NCBI GenBank assembly: GCA_002709005.1
Contig: PAPH01000012.1
Span: 16,197 to 80,196, forward strand
Reading direction: 5' to 3'
DNA length: 64,000 nucleotides
Source of the DNA: Hyphomicrobiales bacterium
GTDB taxonomy: Bacteria; Pseudomonadota; Alphaproteobacteria; Rhizobiales; Rhizobiaceae
Below, piece after piece: positions 32,090 to 43,203 of the stretch. Each line of letters begins with the position of its first letter. Positions within the stretch are counted from its first letter, which is position 1. The notes beneath the pieces are model-generated. The model searched no databases and had not been told where the DNA came from. It worked only from the letters and a program-made list of their open reading frames with translations. Position numbers and translations under genes: made by a program.

Positions 32090-32693
32090 CCATTCATATC
32101 CCGGTCATTGACCGTGATAGAACAGGCCGGACCGGCGTCGGTTCCACAAAGCAGCGACTCGGCAGCAGACTCAGTTTGTTGGCGCACCACTTTCGCTTGC
32201 GCCAACGACACACTGCGACAAAAACGCATGCCAGAGAGCGGGATTAACGGACACGAAAAGCCGGTCGCCGAAAATGTTCGGCGGCCAGCATTCGCAAATT
32301 CGGAAATGATGAGAACGGCGGTTTTCGAGCGGCCATACCGGGCGCTGCAACCACCTCTTGGCCGCTCTTACGACTTCTGAAGCGGGCTCAACGCGACCGC
32401 AGCTATCGTCTGCAATGTGACTGCCGCCTTCGAGACTGTAGGCTGATTGTACCGCTTTTTCATCGGAGTAGCTTTCCCAGAATTTCGAATTGTTGACCAA
32501 ATACAGATAGGGAATCATGCATTCCCTCATGTCATCATTATTTCGAAATCATGGGTTTTACAAGTGTGGCAGCAGACAAGACTGGCGACAATGCTTTGTA
32601 GCGGGCGCGGATAGAGCGTTCAAAGCAGCATGGAAGGCAGGTTCGCCCGTGGACCGGTCGCCTGCCAATATATGCATGTTGCTTGGGAAAAAA
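32090..32693. other. 604-nt gene-poor, lower-GC stretch beside tRNA-Lys
   Basis: This stretch lies between the topoisomerase gene and the 3' end of the tRNA-Lys gene. It has lower GC than its surroundings, notably around 32440-32600. The open frames in it (about 119 codons on minus at 32171-32530, and a plus frame that runs into the tRNA) have no coding signature, no good ribosome site and no recognisable family. The one clear structure is the inverted repeat at 32178-32206. It may be a decayed insertion next to a tRNA, but no integrase fragment or duplicated tRNA end was seen. Confidence 0.5.
32178..32206. repeat. Perfect 9-bp inverted repeat, 11-nt loop
   Basis: GTTGGCGCA (32178-32186) and TGCGCCAAC (32198-32206) can form a hairpin in the gene-poor stretch. 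The plus side is followed within 15 nt by a short A run and neither side has a T run. It may be a small dispersed repeat or a site for a protein. Confidence 0.4.
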
Positions 32694-32769
<76 letters not shown>

Positions 32770-32873
32770 ACTCGCTCCGGCGTTTCCGCCCGGAACGAGT
32801 GCGCATATAGAGGGTCTGGCCGGGCTTGTCCAGCCGCCAGCGGCAGGAAAATGCGTGCGCCCCGTGAAGTTTG

Positions 32874-33794
32874 TCAGACTTCGAGTTTGCCGCTGGCGAT
32901 CTTGATCGCCTGACCGCCGATTCTGGCGCCCTTCACCGCGCCGCCTTCGCTCTCGATATGAAGATGGATCAAGGACGGACGCCCCATCTCCACCCCCTGT
33001 TCGATGACCAGCGGATGGTTGCCGTCGAGCAACCCGTCGAAATGCTGGATGGCGCCGGAAAGCGCCGCCACCGCGGCCCCGGTGGCCGGATCTTCGGGAA
33101 TGCCCATGCCCGGCGCGAACATGCGCGCATGAAACGAGGCGTCGTGGCGCTCGCCGCCACGGCAATAGGCGTAGCAATCGGCCGGAATGCGGTTGACGGT
33201 CGGGGCGAAGCTCAGCCAGCGCTCGACGTTGAACTGGACCTTCGCCGCCGCCGCGAGGTCATGCAGCGGCACCATGATGAACGGCACGCCGGCGCTCCAC
33301 AGCGAAACGACATGGTTCTCGAAGCCGATCTCATGCACACCGAGCCCCAGCGCCGCGCCCATGTCCGCCGGCTCAAGCTTGGCTTCGATCCGCGATGAAA
33401 GTCGCGGCAGGTCGAATTCGGCAAACCCCGGCTCTCCCGGCATCAGCCGCACCGCGCAGCGCACCGGCCCGACCTTCTCCTCGAGCATTTCGACCACGTC
33501 GATGCCTTCCTCGCCAAGCGACTCCGCCATCCGCCTTTCGGCGAGCGCGATCGATGTCCCCACCGTCGGATGGCCGGCGAAAGGCAGTTCGCGCCCAGGC
33601 GTGAAAATGCGCACATTGGCCGAATGCGGGGCATGTTCGGGTTTTTTCACGAAGGTCGTTTCGGAGAGATTGAACTCACGCGCGATCGTCTGCATCTGGC
33701 GATCGTCGAGATGGTCGGCGTCGAAGACCACCGCCAGCGGGTTGCCGCCGAATGCGGTGTCGGTGAAAACGTCGTAGATCGCGTAGTCGGTCAT
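32874..33794 (-). CDS. PhzF-family isomerase/epimerase-like protein
   Basis: The 306-residue protein has the PhzF fold with catalytic Glu E45 (REFNLSETTFV) and the second conserved motif PEDPATGAA near residue 225. Such proteins catalyse isomerisations by general acid-base chemistry, as in phenazine biosynthesis, but most are uncharacterised. The ATG at 33794 follows GGAG; the longer frame to 33878 is not supported. It follows the Nudix gene by 80 nt in the same direction and is followed by the tRNA-Lys gene. No phenazine genes are nearby, so a housekeeping role is more likely. Confidence 0.9.
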   Translation of the reverse strand: MTDYAIYDVFTDTAFGGNPLAVVFDADHLDDRQMQTIAREFNLSETTFVKKPEHAPHSANVRIFTPGRELPFAGHPTVGTSIALAERRMAESLGEEGIDVVEMLEEKVGPVRCAVRLMPGEPGFAEFDLPRLSSRIEAKLEPADMGAALGLGVHEIGFENHVVSLWSAGVPFIMVPLHDLAAAAKVQFNVERWLSFAPTVNRIPADCYAYCRGGERHDASFHARMFAPGMGIPEDPATGAAVAALSGAIQHFDGLLDGNHPLVIEQGVEMGRPSLIHLHIESEGGAVKGARIGGQAIKIASGKLEV

Positions 33795-33874
33795 GGGAAC
33801 TCCGGTTGCCTGCATGTGGGCGATATTAGGCGCCCCCGGCGCGCGCGAAAAGCCCGCACGCGGCGCTAAGCCCC

Positions 33875-34597
33875 TCACCTTGTGTCATCGGACCCGGCAG
33901 CAAAGTGATACATGAGATAGTCGCGCATATAGGGTTTCATGTCGGCGGTGATGTCGCCGACGCCGCGCACCGCCACCACGCCTGAAAGTTCGGCTTCCGG
34001 GTCGGATGCGATATGCCGGTCGATCTCGGCGATCAGGGTCTCGGCGTCACGATCGAACCGGTAGATCCGGAACAGCGCGTAAAGTCCCTCAGCGCGGTAG
34101 ACGAGGCATTCCGGGTCGGCTTCAGCGGTGGCGAGATCGAGCCCCGTTTCCTCCGCCACCTCGCGTGCCATGTTGGCGAAGACGTCGATCCGGTCTCCGA
34201 CGATGTCGCTCCGGTCCAGCGAACCGCAGGGTGCATAGACCTCTCCCGCATTGACCGTCCGGTCCGACATTCGTCCGAGCAGAACGGCTCCATCCTCGGA
34301 TACCATGATCGCCGCGCTGAACAGATGGGCCACGCCGGTGTCGCTCCGGCCGTGCCGTATCCAGTAGAGCTGGCTCGCGTATCGTGTCACATGCGCCACG
34401 CCCGAAACGCGGCCATCCTCGAAGCGGATGTCGCTCATCAGAACGACCTCGCCGTTGAAGATGTGCGGATTGGCAGCCTTCTCGCGCAGCCAGTTCGCTT
34501 CCACCTCGACCGCGCGCGCCGTCGCCCAGGGCAGCGCGGACGGGTCGACGCGAATGTCGATCGAGCGGACGGGATGAATCGTTCCTTCCGGGATCAT
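33875..34597 (-). CDS. Nudix hydrolase with atypical Nudix box
   Basis: The 240-residue protein has the core Nudix signature REVAEETG at residues 145-152, but the preceding G-x5-E part is stretched and its Glu is replaced (CGSLDRSDIVGDR), so metal binding may differ. It would hydrolyse a nucleoside diphosphate linked to another moiety. The N-terminal half (about 100 residues) precedes the Nudix domain and is unlike simple MutT proteins. It begins 4 nt after the endo/exonuclease gene, so the two are co-transcribed. A longer start at 34762 would overlap that gene and is rejected. Confidence 0.82.
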   Translation of the reverse strand: MIPEGTIHPVRSIDIRVDPSALPWATARAVEVEANWLREKAANPHIFNGEVVLMSDIRFEDGRVSGVAHVTRYASQLYWIRHGRSDTGVAHLFSAAIMVSEDGAVLLGRMSDRTVNAGEVYAPCGSLDRSDIVGDRIDVFANMAREVAEETGLDLATAEADPECLVYRAEGLYALFRIYRFDRDAETLIAEIDRHIASDPEAELSGVVAVRGVGDITADMKPYMRDYLMYHFAAGSDDTR

Positions 34598-34601
34598 GGC
34601 G

Positions 34602-35705
34602 TCAGCGGATCGGCAGTTCGATGACGACGGGACAGTGATCGGAGGCTTTCGGACGGTCCCATCCGACCCGCGGATAGCGCTCGACCTCCTGCCCCTGCGG
34701 CATGATCGTGCGGTAGGGTTGCCCGCCGCGCACGATCTCCGGCACCGCCTGCGGAGCGGCACGTGCCAGCGCTGGCGAAAGGAGCACGTAATCGAGCTGA
34801 CAGAGATGCCGTTCCTCAGGTCCGCGCGTGTGGTAGAGCGTCCACCGGTCCCGTTCGTCGCGCCGCGCCATCGGGTTCACCGCGAAGCCGTCGGACAGGA
34901 GCACGTCGAGCGAGGAGCCAGCCTCGCTGACCGGTGTGAAATCGAACCCGTTTCGCCGGTCGCCGGTGATCACCAGCCTTTCGTAATAATCGTTGAAATC
35001 GCCGCAGATCGCGAAGCGCTTGTTATCGGTCTGGCCGTGGAAGCGGTCCGTGATGATCTTGCGCACCGCCCGCGCTTCAGCCCGCCGGATCGGCATTGTC
35101 CATTCGCGACCTGGAATGCCGTCACGCGACGAACCCATCGATTTGAAATGCACCACATACAGTGTCAGCGGCTTGCCGCCGATGCGGAAATCGATCTCCA
35201 GACAGTCGCGTTTGAAGACCCTTTCGTGCGGCTGCGCACGGCCTTCAAGCTCCGGCTCCCACAGACCGAGCATCTCGTAGGTCAGATGGGCGTGGCTCTG
35301 CATCTGCACGAATTCGATCCGCTGGCCGTCGCGGGTTTCCTCGCGCATCATCACCGCCACGTCGATGCCGCGGGTGTCGTTGCCTTCGGAGAGATATTTG
35401 TGCCGGTAGCCCGATCCGACCATCTTGAAGAGATAGCCGTATTCGAAGGCGTGCAGCGTATCGAGGCTTTCGACCTCCTGCAGGCAGATGATGTCGGCGT
35501 CGGCGTCGGCAATGGCCAGCGCCGTCATTTGCCGCGTGTCATCGGTCAGGGATATCGTTCGCGCGATCTCCACCTGCTTGTAGGTCGCCTCGTGGTCGAT
35601 ATCATAAAGCTGCACCGCACGATCGCGCCTGAGCTCGTTGCGGAATCCGGAAAAATCGAACCGGCTCAACAGGTTTTCGGTATTGAAGGTGGCGATCCTG
35701 AGCAT
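34602..35705 (-). CDS. Endonuclease/exonuclease/phosphatase-family protein
   Basis: The 367-residue protein has the DNase I-like fold: N8-x-E10 in ATFNTENL, CLQEVESL (metal-binding Glu), the GDFND pair and a C-terminal SDHCPVVIEL with the catalytic His. It hydrolyses phosphodiester or phosphomonoester bonds with Mg2+. No signal peptide is seen. It starts at ATG 35705; homology begins there, and the longer frame to 35810 has no support. It heads a minus-strand unit with the Nudix gene (4-nt gap), suggesting a role in nucleotide or nucleic-acid turnover. Confidence 0.88.
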   Translation of the reverse strand: MLRIATFNTENLLSRFDFSGFRNELRRDRAVQLYDIDHEATYKQVEIARTISLTDDTRQMTALAIADADADIICLQEVESLDTLHAFEYGYLFKMVGSGYRHKYLSEGNDTRGIDVAVMMREETRDGQRIEFVQMQSHAHLTYEMLGLWEPELEGRAQPHERVFKRDCLEIDFRIGGKPLTLYVVHFKSMGSSRDGIPGREWTMPIRRAEARAVRKIITDRFHGQTDNKRFAICGDFNDYYERLVITGDRRNGFDFTPVSEAGSSLDVLLSDGFAVNPMARRDERDRWTLYHTRGPEERHLCQLDYVLLSPALARAAPQAVPEIVRGGQPYRTIMPQGQEVERYPRVGWDRPKASDHCPVVIELPIR

Positions 35706-35859
35706 CTGCTGTTCCCGGTCGATGTGGCGCGGGAACCATAGTGCGCTTCGTCGCGGAAGCAAAACACCTCCCGCCCGAAAACGACGCATAGCGCCGCCTT
35801 CAAGCCTCACCCAAACTAGATTAACTTAAATTCGATTATCTGGCTGCGGTAATGAGATT

Positions 35860-37116
35860 TCAAACCGTCATCCGGCGGATCGCGCGTCCCAGGCGGGCGA
35901 TCCCCTCGGCGATCTGCCGCTCGTCGGCGCAGGAGAAGGAGAGACGCAGGCTGTTGGCCCCCGAACCGTCGGCGAAGAAGGCCTTTCCGGGCACAAAGGC
36001 AACATTGTCGTGTTCCAGGCTGGAAGCAAGAAGCTCGGCGCCATCAATGCCTTCAGGCAGCGTCACCCAGACGTACATGCCGCCTTCGGGCTTTCTCCAG
36101 CTCACCCCGTCGGGCATGTGCTCGGCCAGGGCCTGCAGCATCAGGTCGCGGCGCACGCGGTAGAGCGACACGATCTTTCCGATCTGATCGTCAAAAACCG
36201 CTCGCGCAACGTGATTAATTGCGATCTGATTAAGTGTTGCGGAATGCAGATCCGACGCCTGCTTCATCAGCACCAGCCGCGAGATCACCTTCGACGAGGC
36301 GCAGACCCAGCCGACCCGCAGCCCCGGCGCCAGCGTCTTGGAAAAACTGCCGCAATAGATGGTCCGCGCGTCCTCGATGGAGCCCGATCGCTCGATATCG
36401 AGCGAAAGCAGCGTCGGCACCTCCTCGCCGTCATAGCGCAGCGACTGATAGGCCGCATCCTCGATGACCGCGATATCGAGTTCCTCCGCCATATCGAGCA
36501 CGCGCTCGCGCGCGGCGCGCGTCATGGTCTCGCCGGAAGGATTGGCGAAATCAGCGGACATGTAGGCAAACTTCACCGCCCCGCCCTTCTCGGTGGCGAT
36601 CTTGGCGAAATCGGCGGCAGGGCGGTTGGACAGCGGCGCCAGCCGGTCGTATTCCGGCTCGTAGGCGTTGAAGGCCTGCAGCGCGCCCATATAGCTCGGC
36701 CATGTCACGAGCGCCGTATCACCCGGGGAAAGAAGCAGCTTGCCAAGATAGTCGAGCGCCTGCTGCGAGCCGGACGTTATGATGATGTTCTCGACGCCGC
36801 AGATCACGCCGAGGCTCGCCATGCGGCCCACCAGCCATTCCCTGAGCGGCAGATAGCCCTCGCTCACCGAATATTGCAGCGCCTGCCCGGCATTCGGCCC
36901 AGTGAGCGCCTGATCGAGCCCCTCGCGAAAGGCTTCCGTCGGAAACAGCGCCTTGTCGGGAATGCCGCCAGCAAAGGAGATGATCTCGGGTTTGTCGAGA
37001 AGCTTGAGAAGCTCGCGGATCTCCGAGGCTTTCATGCGCTTGGAACGGGTGGCGAAGAGGGCAGCCCAGTCGAGGCAGGAATCCTGTTCGCTGAACTTTG
37101 CGGAGGAGTTGGTCAT
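35860..37116 (-). CDS. PLP-dependent aminotransferase (2-aminoadipate/LysN-like, class I)
   Basis: A fold-type I aminotransferase of 418 residues with the PLP Lys K260 in SFSKTLAPGLRVGW, the SGSQQALD segment that anchors the phosphate, and NPSGETMT. The start region (SKRMKASEIRELLKLL) and FAGGIPDKALFPTEAF match LysN/MocR-type aminotransferase domains without a GntR head. It transfers an amino group between an amino acid and a 2-oxo acid. The ATG at 37116 is preferred; a longer ATG at 37191 has no ribosome site and lies just after a TTGACA at 37205-37210 (minus). It is a single gene. Amino donor unknown. Confidence 0.9.
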   Translation of the reverse strand: MTNSSAKFSEQDSCLDWAALFATRSKRMKASEIRELLKLLDKPEIISFAGGIPDKALFPTEAFREGLDQALTGPNAGQALQYSVSEGYLPLREWLVGRMASLGVICGVENIIITSGSQQALDYLGKLLLSPGDTALVTWPSYMGALQAFNAYEPEYDRLAPLSNRPAADFAKIATEKGGAVKFAYMSADFANPSGETMTRAARERVLDMAEELDIAVIEDAAYQSLRYDGEEVPTLLSLDIERSGSIEDARTIYCGSFSKTLAPGLRVGWVCASSKVISRLVLMKQASDLHSATLNQIAINHVARAVFDDQIGKIVSLYRVRRDLMLQALAEHMPDGVSWRKPEGGMYVWVTLPEGIDGAELLASSLEHDNVAFVPGKAFFADGSGANSLRLSFSCADERQIAEGIARLGRAIRRMTV

Positions 37117-37449
37117 TGCGATCACCAGCGTTGTCCCGGACGCGGCAACCGTCCTCGGCGGCACCGGCAGCGGGATGAACCGATAGACCATGAACGGAAA
37201 TTTATGTCAATAATACTGACCTATTTTTTGGATTGTTGCGTCGACCGCTTGAATGCTTTGCTTTTGCTGCGTTTTCCGCCGCTCATTCCACCGGTGCCCG
37301 GCGCAGCGGCACTTCGCGATGGAACAGTGGCGCCCTTCACACGTTTGTCTGCCAGGCAAGCTTTCCAGGGCCGACGCGCTGACCTCCCGGTGCCGGCATT
37401 CAGGAAGCCCCTCAGAGAGAAGAAACTGAAAGAAGAAGGATCCAATCCT

Positions 37450-37944
37450 ATGAAACCCATTCTTCCTGCCGTTATCGCCCTCGGCACCGCCCTTTCCGCC
37501 GCATCGCCGGCTCTCGCCGTGCAGGATGTCGACACCGTCAAGCTTGGCGCCCTCAACTGCGTGGTTGAAGGTGGCGCCGGCTATATCTTCGGCTCCAGCA
37601 AGGATCTTGCTTGCACCTACACCCCGGCTGATTCGAGCCAGCCCGAGGAAACCTATGTCGGCACCATCAACAAGTTCGGCGTCGATATCGGCGTAACCGG
37701 CAAGGCGCTGATGAGCTGGGCCGTGGTCGCACCGGCCGATTCGGCCTATGCCACCGGTCAGCTTGCCGGCAATTATGTGGGCGCCTCCGCCGAGGCAACC
37801 TTCGCTGCCGGTCTGGGCGCAAACGTGCTCGTCGGCAACTCCGACAGTTCCATCGCTCTCCAGCCGCTCAGTGTGCAGGCTCAGGAAGGCGTCAATGTCG
37901 CCGCCGGCATCGCCGAGCTGAAACTGGCCGCAGTTCAGGGCTGA
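37450..37944 (+). CDS. DUF992 secreted protein
   Basis: The 164-residue product has an N-terminal signal peptide with cleavage after A23 (ALA|VQD) and a mature domain of the DUF992 family, characteristic of alphaproteobacteria, with the CVVEGGAGYIFGSSKDLACTY segment. It is expected in the periplasm or outside the cell; no function is known for the family. AAGGA lies upstream of the ATG. It is a single gene closed by a strong terminator. Confidence 0.9.
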   Translation: MKPILPAVIALGTALSAASPALAVQDVDTVKLGALNCVVEGGAGYIFGSSKDLACTYTPADSSQPEETYVGTINKFGVDIGVTGKALMSWAVVAPADSAYATGQLAGNYVGASAEATFAAGLGANVLVGNSDSSIALQPLSVQAQEGVNVAAGIAELKLAAVQG

Positions 37945-37971
37945 TCGCCCCCAACGATCATCAATACGAAG

Positions 37972-38002
37972 CGGCCCGCCATCCCGGCGGGCCGTTTTTT
38001 TT
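37972..38002 (+). terminator. Rho-independent terminator of the DUF992 gene
   Basis: CGGCCCGCC (37972-37980) pairs with GGCGGGCCG (37986-37994) around a 5-nt loop and is followed by eight T. Confidence 0.93.
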
Positions 38003-38047
38003 CGTGGCCTGATCTCAAGTGTTGAGGTTCATTACCCATTGGCGCCG

Positions 38048-39259
38048 TCAGACGGCGTTCTGGTGCCTTTCGTTCGGCCCCGCGTCCAGTGTTGCGATAT
38101 CGCCTGCAAGCGGAGCCGCAATCACACCAGCCGACCGTCGCCGTTTTGGCCAGACGCCATTGAACAGGAAGGCTGTAACCCGGTTGGAGACGATGATGAT
38201 GTGAATGCCGTAGGACAGGCAGGCAGCCACCGGCACCATGATTGCGAATTCGGCGACCGGAGGCCAGTCGATGCCGGCAAAAAATGCCGCCATCACGAAG
38301 ATGATCGGGTGGTGGAACAGGTAGATCGAGAAGGACGCGTCGGCGACCTTTCGCACCATACCGCGGGGATGTCCGAAATGTTTGCGTGCGAAGGCCTGGA
38401 CGAAGCCGGTGATCAGCCAGGCGGCCACGAGACCCGCCATCATGGTCATCGCGTGGACAGGCGGATTCTGTGTGAGGTTCATCGAGACTGCGGCAAGGGC
38501 GATGCCGATCGCCAGCGCCAGCCCCTCCCCTCGCGCGTGACTTTCGCGCAGGTCTGCGCTCAGGAACGCCGCCACACCGACCAGATAGAAGGGGAAGTAC
38601 TGGATATAGCCCAAAAGGGCGCCGGTCTTGTCGCCACCGAGCCGGTAGACCGTCGGCACCATGTAGGCCCACACGATCACCGCCGCCGCGATGACCGCGA
38701 GCGCCAGCCACCAGTAACGCAACGCCGCATCCGCAATCGCCTTGGTCCAGCGCTCGAACCGCTCGAGCTTGAGAATGGCGGCCACGATCGCCAGTCCGGC
38801 CGAAAAGGCGATCAGCGAATAGAGAAACCACAGATGCGAGATCCACGGCTCGTCGAAATGGGTGAGTCTGTCGATCGCCGCACCGTAGAAATTGGGGTAG
38901 CCGAGCCCGCGGCCCACCGTCTCCGCCCAGCTTTGCACCAGCATCTGGAACGGCAGGATGACGAGCGTGGCGGTGATCAGCGGCACGCCGAGCCGCGTCA
39001 ACCGCGTCAGGAACCACGGCCCCGGCCCCTTCCGGGCAAGGATCATCATCGAAAAATAGCCCGCGATCAGGAAGAAGCCCGGCATGCGGAAGGTGTGGAT
39101 CATGTCCGCGACCATCGTGAGCACCGGACTGCGCTCCGGTGAGGCCACCGACCAGTCGTGATGGGTCGAATAGACCACCGCCGCGTGGAACGGAATACCG
39201 AGCAGCAGATAGAAGGCCCGGGCGAAATCCCAGTGATGTTCGCGCGTATCCCGCGTCAT
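38048..39259 (-). CDS. Acyltransferase family 3 (OpgC-like) membrane protein
   Basis: The 403-residue protein has about 10 transmembrane segments and the family-3 acyltransferase pattern at its N-terminus: D11 and R14, then H25 in LLLGIPFHAAVVYS. Later FRMPGFFLIAGYF and SFSIYLFHHPIIF are typical. These inner-membrane enzymes transfer acyl groups (acetyl, succinyl) to cell-surface glycans such as periplasmic glucans. The ATG at 39259 follows GGAGAC. The C-terminal 40 residues are polar. It is a single gene; the acceptor is unknown. Confidence 0.87.
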   Translation of the reverse strand: MTRDTREHHWDFARAFYLLLGIPFHAAVVYSTHHDWSVASPERSPVLTMVADMIHTFRMPGFFLIAGYFSMMILARKGPGPWFLTRLTRLGVPLITATLVILPFQMLVQSWAETVGRGLGYPNFYGAAIDRLTHFDEPWISHLWFLYSLIAFSAGLAIVAAILKLERFERWTKAIADAALRYWWLALAVIAAAVIVWAYMVPTVYRLGGDKTGALLGYIQYFPFYLVGVAAFLSADLRESHARGEGLALAIGIALAAVSMNLTQNPPVHAMTMMAGLVAAWLITGFVQAFARKHFGHPRGMVRKVADASFSIYLFHHPIIFVMAAFFAGIDWPPVAEFAIMVPVAACLSYGIHIIIVSNRVTAFLFNGVWPKRRRSAGVIAAPLAGDIATLDAGPNERHQNAV

Positions 39260-39398
39260 GGCCGTCTCCCGCTTGATCTCGCGCGGAAGACTGCATCTTT
39301 CCGGTTTATATTTAAATAATTCCCGAAAACGGGAAATGCCGAAGCGAAAGCCCTTGGCGAACTGAGCGGTCGTACCACGGCCGACAGCCGAGTGAACT

Positions 39399-39899
39399 TC
39401 ACTCCCCCGGCGGAAGCGCAATCCCCGTCGGATCGACCCCGAGATATTCGCACAGGCACGCGACCACGAATCCGTGATCCTCGCGTTGCGGAATGCCGGA
39501 AACCGTGACCGTGCCGACGATGCCCGTGCCCTTGAGATGGATCGGGAAGCAGCCGCCATGCGGCGCCATGTCGACAGGCAGGACACCACGATCCTCGTCG
39601 AGTACAGACCCGCTTGCGGCCAGTTCGCGGCCCTTGCGGTAGGAGGACACGTGATAGCGCATGACGACGTTGATCTTCCGCCGCACCCAGTCCGGATTGT
39701 CCGGCGCCGTGCCCGGCAGTGCCGTGTAGAACAGCGCGCGGCCGGCGATCCTGATGTCGATCACCAGCGGCAGCCCCTTTTCAACCGCGCGCTTCCGCAT
39801 CAGCGACCCGAGGGTCCAGGCATCCTCCTCGGAGAACGCGTCGAAACGCAGGGTCTCCTCCTGCCGCTTCAGGATCTCGATGTCATTGGCGAAAGTCAT
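39399..39899 (-). CDS. UPF0303-type heme-degrading-domain protein
   Basis: The 166-residue protein matches the UPF0303/YBR137W-like family: FDAFSEEDAWTLGSLMRKRA, the VIDIRIAGRALFYTALPGT strand and the C-terminal segment GGCFPIHLKGTGIVGTVTVSG, which is shared with GlcG/HbpS-type proteins. No signal peptide, so cytoplasmic. Function is not established. It starts at ATG 39899; the upstream extension to 39995 is spurious. Confidence 0.85.
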   Translation of the reverse strand: MTFANDIEILKRQEETLRFDAFSEEDAWTLGSLMRKRAVEKGLPLVIDIRIAGRALFYTALPGTAPDNPDWVRRKINVVMRYHVSSYRKGRELAASGSVLDEDRGVLPVDMAPHGGCFPIHLKGTGIVGTVTVSGIPQREDHGFVVACLCEYLGVDPTGIALPPGE

Positions 39900-39962
39900 G
39901 CCGGTCCCCTCCTGATTTCTTCGGCTTGATAACCCGCGACGCGGCAGAGGCGCAAATAGTTT

Positions 39963-39986
39963 GGGCCGCGGATTTCTCCGCGGCCC
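39963..39986. other. Perfect 9-bp hairpin downstream of ilvC
   Basis: GGGCCGCGG (39963-39971) and CCGCGGCCC (39978-39986) form a hairpin about 46 nt beyond the ilvC stop on the minus strand. There is no clear T run on either side, so it may be a weak terminator or a 3' mRNA stabiliser. Confidence 0.4.
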
Positions 39987-40032
39987 ATTCACCATTCGCT
40001 ATTCGCCAACCGTTTGATGGCGACAGCAAGGC

Positions 40033-41782
<1,750 letters not shown>

Positions 41783-41795
41783 GGCCGCGCATGTA

Positions 41796-41813
41796 CCGTA
41801 CCGTACGGTACGG
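41796..41813. promoter_or_regulatory. 18-bp perfect palindrome, TetR operator
   Basis: CCGTACCGTACGGTACGG is perfectly symmetric, as expected for TetR-family dimer sites, and built of repeated GTACGG/CCGTAC units. It sits directly upstream of the TetR gene start. Confidence 0.75.
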
Positions 41814-41874
41814 CGTCAAGCGGCTTCAGCACGGGAAATGATGAAAGCAAGGATGTGGATGATGGTGGCGGCCG

Positions 41875-42378
41875 CTATTCCTGCAAGTGGCAGCGGATCA
41901 TCGTCGTGCCTGGCCGGTCGGTGCGGTTCTGGATGAGAAGCGATCGCTGGTTGACCATGGTGATATTGATGGTCCGCTCGCTCTTCGCACCGTTCGCCTC
42001 GCAGGAAGCCTTGAGCGAGAAGGTGCCACCCTGCCCGCTCGCCTGCTGGTAGGTGCAGGTATCGTCCGGCTGGCGGATGGACGTCGGCGTGATCACCGCA
42101 AAGCCCTCGAAAGCTGTCTGGTCCATCTTGCGGCAGCCAGCCTCCTCCGATGCCCAGACGCCGACATAGGCGAGCCCGCTCGTCCGCCGGTCATGTTTCA
42201 GCGCTTCGACCGAATCCTCGCGCAGCACCATTTCCGGCGGGGTGACCGCGCCCGGATCGGGATCGGCTTTCATGCCGCTGATTGCCGAACTGCCCCCGCT
42301 GCCGACGCAGCCCGAGAGCACCCCCGCAAGCAAGACAAGACCCGCCAGGCTGGCTGTTGCTTTTTCGATTTTACGCAT
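41875..42378 (-). CDS. Lipoprotein of unknown function
   Basis: The 167-residue product has a lipobox LSGC, so it should be a lipid-anchored envelope protein. The mature part contains GVWASEEAGC and further cysteines (CTYQQ, SCEANG, IRCHL), a pattern reminiscent of small periplasmic beta-barrel inhibitors such as the AprI/Inh type, but I cannot confirm that. Overall the pattern suggests disulfide-bonded strands. It is a single gene. Function unknown. Confidence 0.8.
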   Translation of the reverse strand: MRKIEKATASLAGLVLLAGVLSGCVGSGGSSAISGMKADPDPGAVTPPEMVLREDSVEALKHDRRTSGLAYVGVWASEEAGCRKMDQTAFEGFAVITPTSIRQPDDTCTYQQASGQGGTFSLKASCEANGAKSERTINITMVNQRSLLIQNRTDRPGTTMIRCHLQE

Positions 42379-42677
42379 GACATCCCGTTGCTTCGTCGCC
42401 GCCTGCTGCCCCGTCCGGTCGGCTGATTCCGTTTCGTCGGCGAAATAAGAACATGAACGTGTCGAAAAAGCGAATACCCGCGCAGGGGAAAGCCAATAAC
42501 CCGCGCTGCGGAGAATCCGCGAGCTTAGACCGTGACCCCGCCAACCCCGTCTCGGGAGTTTGGTTGCCTCCGTCGAATATATGGCGCGTCATGATGAGGG
42601 GAACAGACCCGGGTTCTGGATCCCCGGTCGGCCTGGGATCCGAGGCGCCCCTTCGCGTGGAACGCGGCATGCCATGC
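42379..42677. other. Non-coding gap between two minus-strand genes
   Basis: This 299-nt stretch between the lipoprotein and HxlR genes contains no supported gene. Part of it (around 42600-42645) has imperfect GGATCC-rich inverted repeats, like the GC-rich dispersed repeats seen in rhizobial intergenic regions, but a full repeat unit cannot be defined from one copy. Confidence 0.4.
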
Positions 42678-43076
42678 CTACTGGCCGCTGAACTCCGCCC
42701 GCGCTGCAAGCACAGCGTCATGATTGGTCTTGGCCCACTCGATCAGATGCCGGTAGCTGTCAAACAGCGAATGGCCCATCGAGGTCAGGCTGTAGGTCAC
42801 GCTCGGCGGCTTGGTGGGAAGCACATCGCGGTGCACATAGCCGTCGCGCTCCAGATCGCGCAGCGTCTGCGTAATCATCCGCTGCGAGATGTCCGGCACC
42901 AGCCGCCTGAGCTCGGAAAACCGGTAGGGCCGCTCGGAAAGCAATTCCAGCACCAGCGGCGACCACTTTGAGCCCAGCGGTGCGAGAACGGTGCGGACAG
43001 GACAGTTTTCCAGTCCGGTCCCGGCAGCGGCGAGCTTTTGCAGATAGGCGCTCGTCTTCGACGCGATCTGATCCAC
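42678..43076 (-). CDS. HxlR-family winged-helix regulator
   Basis: The 132-residue protein has the HxlR signature: [23 protein letters not shown], then [31 protein letters not shown]. HxlR proteins are dimeric redox- or aldehyde-responsive regulators; a Cys at residue 25 is at the usual sensing position. It starts at GTG 43076 behind AAGGAAC. It is divergent from an NmrA-like SDR gene across a 127-nt promoter region with repeated TTGAGAC, a common arrangement in which the regulator controls the oxidoreductase. Confidence 0.92.
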   Translation of the reverse strand: MDQIASKTSAYLQKLAAAGTGLENCPVRTVLAPLGSKWSPLVLELLSERPYRFSELRRLVPDISQRMITQTLRDLERDGYVHRDVLPTKPPSVTYSLTSMGHSLFDSYRHLIEWAKTNHDAVLAARAEFSGQ

Positions 43077-43143
43077 GGCGGTTCCTTCCAAGTAACCTGA
43101 GGCGGAAAAACTGCCTCCTTTACAAACCCCAGTCAATACATAA

Positions 43144-43168
43144 TTGAGACATGATCTCTTTTTGAGAC
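43144..43168. promoter_or_regulatory. Repeated TTGAGAC boxes in the HxlR/NmrA promoter
   Basis: TTGAGAC occurs at 43144-43150 and 43162-43168, and GAGACATGATCTC (43146-43158) is an imperfect inverted repeat. These lie between the divergent genes and could be the HxlR site. Confidence 0.4.
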
Positions 43169-43203
43169 TTGAATTTGAAATTTTACGCAGAGAGCACGAA
43201 CCC

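Noticed and set aside
32171..32530. 119-codon minus-strand frame in the gene-poor stretch
   Set aside because: No ribosome site, odd residue composition, and no resemblance to any family I know.
32090..32693. Prophage or integrative element at tRNA-Lys
   Set aside because: No integrase, phage gene or duplicated tRNA end is present; only composition and position suggest it.
42600..42645. Rhizobial-type dispersed palindromic repeat
   Set aside because: The GGATCC-rich inverted repeats are imperfect and present once; a repeat family cannot be shown from this window.
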